A stretch of 64,000 bases of DNA from NCBI GenBank assembly GCA_027972325.1, contig JAPMOS010000012.1, positions 301,001-365,000 on the forward strand, written 5' to 3'. Made by a program: the position numbers and the translations under genes. This DNA is from Paratrimastix pyriformis. Taxonomy: Eukaryota > Preaxostyla > Paratrimastigidae. The notes below the pieces were generated by a model. That model was not told the origin of the DNA. It did no database searches and saw nothing but the letters and a program-made list of their open reading frames with translations. Below, in pieces: positions 22,801 to 35,816 of this stretch. Each line of letters starts with the position of its first letter. Positions within the stretch are counted from its first letter, which is position 1.

Positions 22801-25800
22801 GTCATGGTGGTGGTCATTGGAGCAGCGCCATCCGGGTGCCACCAGGTCGAGACGGGAGGGGATGATGGGTGGCGGACCGCGGTGACGGCGGCGGCGAGGA
22901 CGGTCCGCTGGGCGGCGTTCCAGAGCAGGTCCGGGGCGAAGACGTCCTGGCCCATGACCCGCACGAACCGCTCCAACCCCTGCACCCCCACATCGGGTCA
23001 CCCCACCGAGAGGATGATGATGGCGATGGTGAGGTCGACGCCGTTGGTGAGGGTGGTGACGAAGGTGGTGACGAAGGTGGTGAGGACGGTGGCGGACCTT
23101 GGGCTGGTCGAGGATGGTCACCAGGGCCGCGGGCAGGAGCCCGTCCAAGGCACTCTTGTCGGCCGTGGCGGCGGGGCCCTGGGCGCACACCAACCGAGGC
23201 CCCACCGGAGCGGGGGTTGGACGTGTGAGGGTAGGGATGGAGGGAGGAAGGGCGGAAGGGAGGAAGGGCGGAAGGGAGGAAGGGAGGAAGGGCGGCGGGG
23301 CGGGCGGGGCGGGGCGGGGCGGGGCGGGGCGGACCTGGCACCGGTGGTTGCGCTGCAGGAAGGCGGCCACCTCGGGGGTGCAGCCGCGCTCCAGGGCCAG
23401 CATCAGGAAGTAGAAGATGCCTGCGTGACGCCCCCATGCGGCGGGCACACGGACACAGACCCGGGGCAGCACCGGCGCAAGGCGGAGGCAAAAGAGGGTT
23501 GATGAGGATGATGATCGGTAGTGATGACTGATGGTGCTGATGGGGGAGGTTCAAAGGCCACCGAGGGCCGGAGGTGTGTGCGCGGGGTCCCAGGGGGGGG
23601 CTGCGGACCGGTCTGGTAGAGGGCCGGGCGCTGGGCGGGGCAGTGCTCGCAGAGGTGGTTGAGCAGGTTGACGCAGCTCCCCACCACGGCCGGGTCCGGG
23701 TACAGGGCAAGCTGGGATGGGCGGAGACAGGAGGGACAAGTGGGACCAATGTCAAAAAGGAGTGCTCCGGGGAAGGTAGGGGGAGGGGGATGGGGAGGGA
23801 GGGGAGGCGGCCTGTCGGTGCCCGTGTGCCGATGCGGTGGGGGTGGCCGCGGACCAGGGCGATGGTCTTGAGGTTGGCCATGGCGCCCACCTTGCGGATG
23901 AGCCGCGGCACCCGGACGGAGAGCCGCCGGAGGATGTCCATGCAGGTGCAGGCGATCCGGGCCGCCAGCACCCCCGCCGGGGCCACCTCGTCCAGGGCCT
24001 CCACCTCGGGGGCAACCGCGGGGCTCGCCGGGGCCGCCGGGGCCGCCAGCGGGCTCGAGGCGGGGGCGGGGGTCGGGGCGAGGGCCTCCTGCTGGGGGGC
24101 CGCACCGGCGGCGGCGGCGGCGGTGGGGGTCGTCGGGGGCGTGGCCGTGATCTTGACGTCCTCGCCGGCCGGCGCGGGGACCGCGATCGGGGCCGGGGAG
24201 GCCCGCGGGGCGGGGGCGGCGGGGGCGGCGGGGGCGGGGGCCAGGTAGCGGCAGTGTGCGAGGTAGAACCAGAGCAGCTCGGGGCCGCGCTGGTCGCAGA
24301 AGCGCCACATCAGGTACTCCACCCCGGCGCTCTCGGGGGCCTCCAGGACCCCCTTGAAGAGCCCCAGCACGGCCTCCGACAGGGCAATCTGCACCCGCCG
24401 CACGCCAAGGCCGGGGTGGGGGAGGGCACGCACGACGACACGCAGAAAAGGGTCAGGAGGGACTGCGGGGACGGGGTGGCGGCTGCGGTGGGTGGGTGGC
24501 GAAGACGGTGGGGGGGGGGGGGGGGCGGGCCTGGTGGGGTCGCTGGTGAGGCAGCCGAGGGGCCGCCGGGCGAGCCAGATCAGGTAGGGCACCGGGATGA
24601 AGGGCGCCAGCTGCGGGTAGAGCCGGAGCGGGTGCTCATGCACCGGACCAGGGTCAGCTGCGGGGGGGAGGGCGGGAGGGTGGTGGGGGTGGCGGAGACG
24701 GTGAAGGAGGGACGCCCGAGGATGGGGAGGGCGGGTTGGCAGGAGGGGCGGGCAGCAGCAGCAGCGGCAGCCGGGGGCGGGCGCGGAGGAGGGAGGGACG
24801 GACCTTGGTGCGGAGCTCGTCTCCACCACGCACCGGTCGTAGAGGGCCTTCAGGAAGGTCTCCGGGTCGCGCACCATGTACGGCGCCTGGGCGGGCTGCC
24901 AGGCGGGAATGCGGGGGGAAGGGGGAATTGATCAGAGGGGGCGAGGGGCGATGGAGGAAGGGGGGAGGGGGGGGGCGCGGTGGCGGACTCGGCCCAGAAG
25001 GCGCGCAGGATGTTGATGTAGTAGGGGCCCACCTTGAGCTCGCTCTGCAGCGAGGGGAAGGGCACCTCCATGCCGGCCCACTGCCAGCCCTGGGCCCCCT
25101 CGGCCTGGGCCAGCTCCTCGCGGACGGCCTGGCGCAGCTCGACCCGGGTGTCCTCGTTCCAGACCAGGTGCGGCAGCCGGTGGTCCGCGTCCAGGATGCC
25201 GAAGATGGTCCCCCAGTTGCGGGGCGCCCCGGGGGCCGTCGGGGTAGCTGGGCCTGGGCCAGGGCCGCGTTGGCCAGGGTCGCCTGCAAACCCGGCATGC
25301 CGGGGGGGGGGGGGGGGGGGTCAGTCGATGTGGTCGACCCCCTCAGCCGGCCTTCGCCATGCTCTTCCTCTGCCCCCTGTCGGCTCCACCGCACTCGTTA
25401 CCACCACCGGGGGGGGGGGGGGGGGCTGGGTGTGTGACCTTGTACCGGGCAGCCTGCTCCTTCTTGAGCTTCTTGACGAGGTCGCTCTTGCCCAGCCGGT
25501 GGGCCACGATCGCCGGGTACGGGGTGGCGAAGTAGGGGCTGCCCTGGCCGTGCGGGCTGGTCGCCTCGGGGCACCCGGGGAAGAGCTGCCGGGTCGGCAT
25601 CACCGGGGCGGGCCCCGCAGGGGTGGCCGCGGGTGTGGTGGCGGTGGCGGGGGCAGCGGCGGGGAGGCGGCGGCGGCGGGTGCCACCATGACCGGCTCGG
25701 AGGCCGACGCGGCGGACTCGGCGGGGCCGGCCGGGATGGGGGTCGGGTGGATGGGCTGGAAGATGGGCCCGGGCAGGATGTGCTCTAGGACGGCCGTGTT

Positions 25801-26994
25801 CATGGGGTGCCCGTAGGCCAGCAGGGCCACCACGTCCCGGGCCGTGTCCCGGAGCAGCACCTGGTCGGCCTGGGCCGGGTCCAGCGCCTCGATGGCGTCG
25901 CCCAGCTGGGCGAGCAGGGTCCCGCGAGCGCGGGCCTCCTCTTGGAAGGCCCCGATCCTGGCGCACCAGGCGGCAGATGGGGGAGGGCACCAGAACGTGA
26001 GGTTGGCGGACGAAACTGGGCGCCATCGCAGTGAGTCGCAGCCCCATCGATCGAGCTGGCGAGCGAAGCGGTGGGGGAGGGGTGGGGGGTGCGGGGGCAG
26101 AGGGGGGCTGGGCGAGGGACGGACGACGAGGCCTCCGACTCGAGGAGGAGCTGCTTGAAGAGGGCCCGGGCCAGCACCTTCACCGGGGTCGACGGGGACC
26201 GCATCAGCCCCAGCAAGACGGGCACGTTGGCCGCAAGGACATCACGGATCTGCGGACCAGCACCCACCCCCAGGGTGGACGAACATGAGCGCGACTGTCG
26301 CAGGCACGGGGGGGGGGGGGGGTCCCAGAGACGCCGGACGCGGGGTGGGACAGACATGGCCCACGAGCTCGTACTCGGTGGTCCACTGGCGGTGGATGAA
26401 GGCCGACGCGAGGAGCCCCAGGGCCGCCTCGAGGACGGCGTGCTCGGGGCTGGGGGCGTACTTGGCGACCACGTCCATCACGGTGGCCCAGCCCCGGGCC
26501 TCGTCGAAGGCCTCCTTGTTTTTGACTTCCAGCTTCATCACGCCCTCGTCACCCAGGTTGGCGCAGAACCCTGGCGGTCGAGTGTGAACGCCTGGGGATG
26601 GGAATGGGGGGGCCGGACCTTGCTCGATCACGCGCCGAAGGGTTCCAATCGAGGAATGCACGACCGCAGGGGATGCCGAGATAGCCTCAAAACACAGAGG
26701 GAGTCCCTCAAACTTGACCGGGAAGGCAGAATACACTTCCTTGCTGTTCAAGAGGAGGTTCATGGTCGTGAAGAGTGGCACGGTCAGGTCTTTTTGGGAT
26801 TCATTCCGAAAAAGGAAGAAGAGGTCCTCAAAAAGCTTCTCGGCGTTGCCCCGCGACAAGTCCAGCGGGGTGTGGTCCGGGATTAAAGTAATGATTTCTG
26901 CAATAACGCTGTGCCATGGAACATCGGATTTCCCTTTTTTACATTTATGTACTTGCTCGCTCAGCTGTTTCAACCGCGAAGCGGTTTGCCCCAT
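16842..26994 (-). CDS. RME-8/DNAJC13-like endosomal protein lacking the J domain
   Basis: RME-8 (DNAJC13) acts on endosomes with Hsc70, SNX1 and the WASH complex. The match rests on the family's repeated blocks in order. These are WN motifs (VWNEDTRVELRQAVREELAQ about 25175; LLWNAAQRTVL about 22920; VWNESIRDELRRCLD about 18850), each followed by an [EL]-x-VG-x-Y-hydrophobic block (SELKVGPYYINILRAF about 25050; ERELYLGGIYVRVYAE about 22600; RDEIYVDEVHVRIYNMQPTF about 20500; DELCVDGVYLQHL about 18640). Armadillo-like helices lie between them, and AGIFYFLMLALERG (about 23420) matches the family's SGVFFFIM block. The C-terminus is Ala/Pro-rich and stops at 16842. I place the start at ATG 26994 (MGQTASRLKQL). 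The J domain and the family's first ~550 residues, with the lipid-binding PH-like part, are not found. Many introns; exact limits are approximate. Confidence 0.78.
17839..20597 (-). repeat. Large tandem repeats in RME-8-like introns, including (CAC)106
   Basis: Arrays on the plus strand: GGCGGT hexamer at 17839-17912; GCGAGGG-type array at about 18330-18512; an almost perfect (CAC)n of about 106 copies at 19008-19326 followed by a G run; GGGGC-type array at 20320-20390; CGACAT hexamer at 20561-20597. They lie between recognisable coding blocks and are therefore intronic. The (CAC)n array is unusual here because its coding-strand sense is (GTG)n, not C-rich. Confidence 0.92.
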
Positions 26995-27576
26995 TCGATC
27001 AAAAGGGTTTTTAAAAAACACAAATCGACTCAACCTCGGATCTTATCTAGAACACGGTTGACAGCTCACTTTTTTGTTTCTCTTGAGACACCGGTCCGGA
27101 GCACATTCCCAACCATTCAAACAACCCATTGGTGAATTTTTTCATGAGGAAGAACATCGCAGGATGTGGACGGGGGCTCTCTTGACGTGCGATTTCTTCC
27201 ACACTCTGGCAGAGCCCGGATCGCCGGCCAGCCAGACCGAAAAGAAGAGGACAGAGAACGAGCTCGAATTTGGAGCGCACTGACAGCGCCCATATGGAGG
27301 CGAAAACTCGAATGTCTGTGCGAGTACTCGTCTTGCGCGCATCCCCGGGCCAACACATTTTCCTCCATGTTCTGGTTTTTTGTTTTCCTGTTCTTCCACC
27401 CACACGCACGCCCGTGTGTGTGTGTGTGTGTGGGGGGATGACTGCGTTCCTTTGAGCTCTTTCACGCCGGCGTGGTGGATGGAGCAGGTGGATGGGAGCA
27501 GGTGGATCACACTCGATTTTCTTGTCCAGCAAAAAAACAAACCAAAATGTCCATCCCTCCAAAACGACTGCAGTGG
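26995..27576. other. Intergenic region upstream of the RME-8-like gene
   Basis: This 580-bp spacer is clearly lower in G+C than the gene to its left. It holds a (GT)n tract at about 27414-27433 followed by a short G run. It should contain the RME-8-like promoter and the 3' end of the RING-Ubl transcript. I looked for missing RME-8 N-terminal exons here and found no convincing one. Confidence 0.6.
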
Positions 27577-29028
27577 TTATCTCCACTTGCCCTTGCCCCG
27601 CAGGGCCAGAGCCTGGGCCTGGGCAAGGGACCGCTCCCGCACCTGCATCAAATTCCGTTCGTGATTGAACAGCCAGACTGCACAGTTGACCACGTAGCGT
27701 GCCGTACCTGCGTCATCCCAGTTGCAGTAAAGGCGCGTGAAAGCACCGTCAAAGATGGCACGGCGCCCTTCGCGGTCGTACACGGCTGTGATCAGATTGC
27801 CCGCACTTCCATAGAGAATTGGTTGGAGCACGCCACGGGGGTCTGTGACAGTCGCGACGGTGATTCCCTCGAAGAGGTGCTCGAGCCCGGTTGTGATGAG
27901 GTGTTGGTTGAAACCTGCGTTGCCGGATCCTCGCTGATGCACCACTTGGCTGCCTTGCACATTGCCTGCCATAGATGCGCCAAAGAGCGTCGACCCCAGC
28001 GCGTTCGCGTCCACGTAGAAGGGTTGATTGTCGCCCCAGATATAAAGCCCTCGGCCTTTCTCGAAGAATTGCTGGAGAAGCTGAAAGTATGGCGGTGTGA
28101 GAACAGGTCCACTGGTGGAGATGAGCCAGAATTGACAGGCGCGGTCGAGCGCCTGCTGAAACTCAGCCAGCGAGGGCAGCGCTTTCCAGATCAAGAGGTC
28201 GAAACCTTTCTTTCGGACACACTCTTGGGCGGGAACGGAGAATACGTCGCCCTCGTTGTTGTACTCCTGCAGGACAACTACGAGCTCCCCTTTGAATGTG
28301 GAGTCTGCTGCCAGATCATATTGGCTCCCTGCACAGTCGGGGGGGGGGGGGGGGGGGGGGGGGGATCAAAAAAGGATCCAGGCAGCCGGACCTTTGGCAT
28401 TCCCAGAAGAGTCTAGAAGGGCTCCGTCAATGTGGTTTTGACCTGCGTGTTCAGTGTAGACCGAGACCACCATGAAAATATCCGACCCCGCAACCACACC
28501 AAAATCTCCCAACGTGGCGGCTCGCCGATCCAAAAGTTCCTGTGGATGGAGTTAGTGAAAGATTGTTCGGTGACGCAGACAGGAATTTCGGCCCCACTGT
28601 AAAAGAACTGCTGTCGGGCAGGTGGAGTATCAGGCATCTCTTGATGGACTCGATCCTTCAAGGAAATCACCAGTAGGTTCGGGTCCAAGGGGAGAGTCAA
28701 GGCGCGGCCGTCAAGAGTCACGACCCGGAAAACATTCTCCGCATCATCGTGCGAGGCTGCCCCATTGCCCGGTGTCCAAGAACTGAGGAGGGCAAACTCA
28801 GTTTCAAGCGTTTCGAGAATTCTCGGTTCGATCGGAGTTCCACATTCTGGACAGATCGGCTTTTCGTTCAATGCTTCCCTGAGACACTGACGAGCAAATG
28901 GGCGGAAAAAAAGAAGAAAAACAGACCCTGAGGCATCGATGAGAGGGATGCTGGCGGCATAATTCGTTCAGGGGTTCCCTGGGAAACTCATCTCTCAGCT
29001 TGAGCACTTTGCACTGCGCGCAGAGCAT
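27577..29028 (-). CDS. RING-type zinc finger + ubiquitin-like domain + alpha/beta C-terminal domain protein
   Basis: Four exons join in perfect frame to 435 residues: 29028-28927, 28886-28581, 28539-28392, 28328-27577. Introns are 40, 41 and 63 nt and start GTCTGT, GTCTGC and GTCCGG. Residues 1-50 form a RING-like site: CAQC, then ELC-x3-H-x4-C-x2-C (RQHPSHRCLRC across the first junction), then CPEC. Residues about 75-150 are a ubiquitin-like fold (FRVVTLDGRALTLPLDPN, then QQFFYSGAEIPELLDRRAAT and GSDIFMVVSVY), restored only after splicing. The C-terminal ~270 residues look like one alpha/beta domain with hydrophobic strands (FDLLIWKALPS, FWLISTSG, GRGLYIWGDN, ILYGSAGN, WDDAGTARYVVNCAVWL), possibly Rossmann/amidotransferase-like; I do not recognise it. 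A ubiquitin-pathway role is inferred. Divergent from the RNF213-like gene. Confidence 0.8.
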
Positions 29029-29085
29029 GGTCGTTGAGGCGATCTGAATCACCGCGGTGGAGGATTGGACGATTGGGAAATCAGG
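29029..29085. promoter_or_regulatory. 57-bp divergent promoter of the RING-Ubl / RNF213-like pair
   Basis: Only 57 bp separate the start codons of the RING-Ubl gene (ATG 29028, minus) and the RNF213-like gene (ATG 29086, plus). Such a short bidirectional spacer implies shared control. No named promoter element is evident. Confidence 0.6.
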
Positions 29086-32000
29086 ATGGATGAGCGCTCC
29101 TCATCCGACGCTGCTCCTTCCGCGCAGCAGATTGACCCTCATCCTTCATTCGACAATTCTTCTGGAGATTGCGCCTCACCCGCTCTTTCGCCTCGTACCC
29201 TCTTGCCCGATCAAGGTCTCTTTTTCTTTTGCTCCATCTCCAGAAAAAGAGTTTTCATGTATTTTCTGCAGGTGGTTCACTGAATGCAATACACCTCCTG
29301 TCGGACAAAGCAAATCTATTGCGCATTGATCCTCAAATTGTATCTCATTCATCACCAATTGCCTCAACTTCTTCACCTCGACCTTCCGTTCGCTCTCCAG
29401 GGAAAGTGATGCCTCCTCTTCCAGCTCTTCCGATTCCTAACCGCTCACGTCAGAGTGTTACGCAACACACTCTCGAGGCATCTCCCGGCCAGGCTCGCCT
29501 TTCAGGTCTGCCACATTCCACACGATCTTTCGATATCTCTCCGCATTTGAATCCTCGTAGATATTCGCCGTTTGCCATTGCCCAAACCGATCACGCGCCG
29601 GGATCTTCCTCCTCCACCTCGCCCCTTTTCGCGTCCTGGTCCTTCCGGCTCTTTCGGCGGCCCACCAGCAGAATCTGGAGGTCCGGAGACAAGGTGTCGC
29701 TCCTGGGTGCACTTCCCCACCCCCACCTCACCCCGGACCCCCGACCCAAAACGCCAATCTCTCCTTCTGTCCCCTTCCGCTTAGATCTGTCCCCTCCCCC
29801 CTTGTCTTCTCCTTCAAGCGGGATGTCCCTTCAATCGCCGCTGCCGATGTCCCTCGCTTCCTCCCCGACAAGCGATTCCTTGTTCCAAATCCATTTCGTG
29901 ACCTACAGCTCGACATACGAGAACGGTGCTGAGTGCTGGTTGGTGAACAGGACGGAAGAGAAGATCGCGAGGTCTGTCCGTGCAATGGCTCCACTCAAGC
30001 TAACTGGTTGCCTAGGCTTGAGCGAACACCAGATTGTCCGATTCACCCAAACCTGGCGCATTTTGTTGCTGCGCTCCCGGTCCCTCCTGAATGGGTCTCT
30101 GCTTTCTCCTGCAAGGTGGTTCGATTCCCCCCGGACACCTTTTGGGGTTGGAATCGAGGATCCTGTGTCACAGAGACTCCACCAGTTACCCTGGGCCGCA
30201 GCCATCACAGGGTGTGTTGTTCTTCTGGGCTTGCCGGCCAGGCCCCCCTCGAAGTGGCTCTTTGGTGTATCTTCAGCACCACATCGGACGTGGAACAGAT
30301 CCTCGATGATGTCAAGCTCCTCCTTGCTTCTTATTGCCAACACAACCCACACCTCTCCCTGACCCGTTTTATCTCTGAGGCGGTCCTCAAGGTGAACCAG
30401 ATGACATTTCCAAAGGCACTTATTTTGACCCTCCTACTCGGGGTCGGACTGACCCCGTCCTCCCTTTCCCCCCACCTTCCTGCACTCCTTCTCAGAACGC
30501 TCGCCCAGCAAAATGGAGCATGGCTCGATGGCCTCTCGGACTCACTGATGAGGGATCTCCAAACTCCCCTGATCTTCTTGATGGGGCAAGACCAATTACA
30601 AGGTGGATGGTCCTGGTTTGAATTGATCCCGACTCGCTTTTGCGCACGTTACTGGCAATGGCTCAGCCAATTCCCATCAGCGCCCCAACGCGCTCCCCGA
30701 GGCACTCCCTTCCAGCGGGCAATTTCCGCGATGGCTTCGCTGGCCGATGACCCAGCACAGAATACTTACCTCATTTCGTACTCACGGTCTGGCGCATCCA
30801 TCCAGAGCGCATGACTGACTTTCGACCCACAGACTGCTCCTCCAAACAGTGCCAGATGCCGAGACCTTTTTCGAAGTGGTTACCGAGTTGCCCAACCTTC
30901 CCCGACTGGATGACTTGGTGGACCAGACCTTCCGACAACTTCTGGGCCCAGGGCCGTTGGCCAAGTGGACCCTGGCTTTGCAACAACTGCCCATGATCAA
31001 CAAGACCTTCAGTCATGTTCTTTTCCAGAGTCTTCGCAAACTTGTGCACGATGCTGTCCGGCCTGCCATCGGGAGTATGTCAGCACCTTATCAATGGAGC
31101 CTGGATCAACTGACCGAATTGAAGACTCTCCTCCAGTCGCGGGTCCTCTACCATCAGTCTCATTCAGCAGAGCTGTCTTCTGTTCTTGAGGGCGTCGTGG
31201 CCTCAAGCAATCCGGAGTTGAGGCGATTCTTCCTGGACTGTCTCACAACCCCAGAGCGAACCCTCGATATCCTGGATCCACAACAAATCAACCAACTCTC
31301 GCTGAATTGGTTTGAGGCCGAGATTCACCAAGCCGAGCACAAGCGCTTGCCGCCCCTTCTCTTGCCGACCGCAGCCCAGAAATTGATTCGGACATCATGG
31401 ATGGCGGATCACGCCCGGGCTGAGACTGTCAAGCGCCTGTGCGACCGTGTTGCCAAGGAATTGATTCTCCGAGTGCCCTCACGAGAGCTCATTGCATCTG
31501 CGATCGATGCGAATGCTGTGCTGACTGATCAGCGACTATTGGGAACATATGCACGGATACTGGATTCAGTTTTCCGTGATGGAGTCAACACTGCTGACTG
31601 GAATCACATGGCCGAGGTCCTCCAGATGCTTCTCAAAGGCGGCATCCGCATTCCTTCACGGTCTGTGGTCATTTTACCCTTCGTTCTCCTCCAATGTGTA
31701 TATCTTCCATCTAGATTTATGGAGGACTGCATCATGGCACTTTTGGACGATCCCCTGGCCCGGCTGTTGCCTCATGAGCCCATTCCAATCGTTCTCATTG
31801 TGGAGCACTCCACATTTTGGCTCCCTTTGTTGAGGCTCACGAAGGATTCTGACCCAAGCTCCTTCAAATCTGTTCGGTTTTTGGCCCACGAAGCCGTTGT
31901 CCGCGCCTCCGACTCCATTCGCACAACGGTGGAGGCTGTCCAAAATGGCACGTTGACCGTCGAAGCAGCCATCTCCCTCCTGGCGCTCGACCACGCTGTT

Positions 32001-35000
32001 TTGGAAAGTTTCTGCACCTTGTTCGGGTCCACTCTGATTGGCAGGCTGGCCCACATGCGAACACTCATCTCCGCGTACGAGAAACGCCGCCAGGAGTACG
32101 AAACCTTGATTGCTCTGGCCGACCGAGTGGCTGATGTCGCTGCCGTCCGCACATGCCTTGCGCAGCGTCAACCTGGTGTGGCCACTCTGGCAGCCCTGCA
32201 ACAACCCGATTTTTGGGGGATCCTTGAGCCCCATGCCACTCTTGCCCGACAACTCGTCGCGTACCAGCCCCTTGTGACTTTCTCACGCACCGTTGCCAAT
32301 TTCCTGGCGGCCCAAGAGGCTCGGGGCGGTGCTCAGTTGCCATTCGAGACGCTGGCCGCCGAGCTCCATGCGCCTTTCGACGAATACATGAGCACCCTCA
32401 AGGCACTCGAGTCACCAGAGGACATTCCTGTGACGGAGGGGCTGAGAGCCCAGTGGCACGAGGTGGACGTATCCTCGGAGGTGCGCCACATTGCGTCCGT
32501 CTGTGAACTCGATCTGAACTGCGCAATCGAATTCCTTGAGTCGATGGCCGCCTACAATGAATTGGTCTGGACTGGATTCTCTTGCCCGTTCTTTTTCTCA
32601 TTGATTTTAACTTTCAGCAACGTCGGGCCAACTCTCTGCTTGCCCTGGGCGCCCTTCTCGAGACCAAGCCGCCCGCGCGAAGCGCCCGCTTCTTCCAGTA
32701 CATGTCCCTCCGCGATCCCGCACACGACCCCGATGAGAAGGACAAAGAACAGCTCACACTTCCCGACTTCCACAAATTGGCCATTGATTTCGACCGAGAA
32801 ACGAGGGACTTCTCGGAAACCATGTGGGCATGCCTCTTGGAGCTGTCCCAGTCTCAGGAGCTCCTCCGTTTCCTGCGACGGACGGAGGGCCAGGATCTCC
32901 GAGTGCTCTCCGAGCTTGTCGGCGAGTACGAAGGCTCCACCGTGACCCCGGCCCATGTTACTGACCTCGTTGCTGTCGCGTCCTTCCTGCGACCTCTGTT
33001 TGTCCTGCCCGCAGTGGTCAAACAGGGTCCTCTGACGCAGCTCATCCCCGACCTTGTCAAATGGTTCGACAAGCCTGACCTCTCGGACCTGCCTCGGCTG
33101 ACGGCCCAGCTGCATGCCCTCAACGCGGTGGTGGTGCCCCTGGTGCGTCTCTATGAGCAGCGCGACAAGCACGGCGAAGCGACAACCCACGTGATCGAGT
33201 GCGCAGCTCGGACCGGGGCTCTGTCGTTCGCCCTCGACCCCGCGACGGGAACCTGCGGAGTGAAGTTCACTTTCACCCTCACACACCGAGACGAGGCCCC
33301 CCAAACAATGCGCTGGGGTATGGCTGACCTCACAGAGATGCGGAGCAGGGCCCTATTGCTTGTGTCGAGTGTCCGGACGAGTGGCCAGCCCGCCGAGCCT
33401 GGGGCACATGCGGACTTGACCGATGGAGATGCCGCTCCAATGCGCACTTTTATCGAAATTGTCGACCAGGCCCAAGGCCTTGTTGACTGCGTTGGTGAGC
33501 TGTTGGCGCTCGGTCACTTCGGCTACCGTAACTTTGCGGCCAACTCTGAGGTGGCTCTGCCGACCCTGCTTGCCACTGCTCAGAGGGACCTGCGGACATG
33601 GCGCGAGTGTCTCGAGTGGGCACGTCAGCGCTACTTCTACCTGACCTTCTACCACGGCGGCCAGATCCTGCTCCTCCACGACTTTTTCCTCTCGTCGGCA
33701 GCCCTGAGGCCCTCTTTCTTGTCAAGCATGCACAATTTGCTGCGTTTTGTGGAACCGTCTTTCCCCGCCGATGGTCTCGCTGAGCTGCGCCAAATCGGCA
33801 AACAAATTGCGCTCCCCATCCCTGGGGCTGGAGAAGGTGCCGCCCAGGATCTGGCTTGCATCGGAGCGGCCCTTTCGAAGGTGTTCGAGAGGTACCCGCG
33901 GGCACCACTGCGTGCGCTCGTTCCACCACGCGATGTCGAGGACCTTTCGCAGGCCGTCCAGCCAGGCCGAATCAGTGTGGTCATCCCCCGGGGCCATCTG
34001 GTCAACGTGATCATGAGCCTCTTCCTGGGTTCCAGGCAGTGGCCGGCCCCTGCCCAGCTGCTCATCTGCACAGAGGACACCGAATGGGAACAGCTCAACA
34101 CGATGCTCTCCCGCGCCTTCAGCGATCCTGAGTCAGCCCGCCTCTACTGTGTCGCCGGGGTGGAGCAACTGCCCTTCGGTGTGCAAAGTTGCCTCGTGGA
34201 GCACCTCCGGTATCTGCAAATCCACGCAGCCCAACCACAGTATCGGCTGGCTCTGATCTGTGCCGAAGGAGGAGAGGGAATCACAAAGGAGCAACAGCAC
34301 CTGCTCAACCAGTTTGCCAGCCTTTCTTCTCCGGTGAATGGCACCCCTGACGCAGTTCTCCACACCCTGTTCGCCCAACAGTACCCAAATATCCTCTCCG
34401 TGACCTCAGATGCCTCGGGTGTTGGCAAGACGCAGGCAATTTGTGGGCACGCCTACGTGCGCAACCTCGATTTGGCCACTTTCCTCGTTTCTGGGTCCTT
34501 GGATCACCATCACCTCGTGGAAAGCCTCTGCGAGCTCCCCTTGCTCCCGGCCCAGGCCTTGCATTTGGACATCTGCGCTGTGGAGAATCCGGAGGTGTTG
34601 AACATGCTGCTCTTCCAACTTTTGGTGGTCGGTATGGTGTCCTCGGGGGCGTCATTCTTTTACCGCCCGCCCAACCCCATTTACATGGAGGTGGCGTCAA
34701 CCCCGGGCGGATCGTTGGCCGCCCAGCTTCAAATTCACACATATTTCGAGATCCTCCCCCTCGGCTTCGACATGGACCATTTTGTCGCCTCGCAGGAGTT
34801 GCTCAGTCCCGTCCAGGTTGTCTGCAACTATCTCCTGGCTTCGGACGAAGGCCGGCTTCTGACTGAAGATCTGCTCTTCCCGGGCCCCCGCGTCCGCGCT
34901 CTCTCATCTGCGGATTGTGCCCGGCTCCTCAAAACCCATCTTCTTGATCCTCGGCCGAACTTCCCGCGCAACTACTCGGTCCTTGGTGTTTTCCTGCGCG

Positions 35001-35785
35001 TCTTCGCCTCTCAGCTGCTTTGCCTCTCGCACAGCATGTTCTTCCGAATGTCAAGTATGAAGGCAGCCGGCGCTCCGCCCTCCATTCGACAGATCCTCTT
35101 CCGCTCCCTCTTCGAGGAATCTCTCACCTTCGCCGTGTGCACCACCTCCGTCCGCTCTCTCCAGCAACAGAGTTGCGCGCGTCGGCCGGCCGGCCTGGGG
35201 AACGTCCTGGATGCGATGATTGAGCGAACCAGGTCGATGGTGCGCTGGCAGGACACGCAGCAACTTCTGGTGGTGTTCCATCACAACTGCCAATCGATCT
35301 CGCTTCTCTATCGGGAAGTGGCTCACGTACCTCAAGAGATCGCCGCCCTCCTCCGGACCTCGATGGGCGCCGACCGCGACCCGAATTGGCGCCTCGAGGA
35401 CTATCAGACCATGGACCGCCCCCGGCTGCGCCTCTGCCTGGAGCGCATTTGTCGGGGCGGGTCGGGTGAGGCCCCTGATGACCCCGAGTATGCCCTGACC
35501 CCAGATAACATCCTCAAGATGGTGATGGTCATGCTGCGCGTCAACGCCCGCTGTCCTGTGGTGATCATGGGCGAAACTGGCTGTGGCAAGACGAGTCTGG
35601 TGCGTTACCTGGCCGCTCTCGTTGAGGTCGACTTCCGGCCGCTCAACATCCATGCAGGCACCTCCGCGCAGGCCATCGTCGATTTTGTGCACCAGGCGCA
35701 ACAAGAGGCAGATGACAAGAAGAAGCCAATCTGGCTCTTCCTTGACGAGTGCAACACCTGCGAGGTCGGTCCCTCCCTACCCCCC

Positions 35786-35816
<31 letters not shown>

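Noticed and set aside
23950-24240. GYF domain of DNAJC13 in the RME-8-like gene
   Set aside because: The matching region is an Ala/Pro-rich linker; no GPYGF-like motif is present.
29057-29085. Upstream in-frame start for the RNF213-like gene (non-ATG, about 29065)
   Set aside because: It would begin with TTG. The ATG at 29086 gives a proper start and keeps the same frame.
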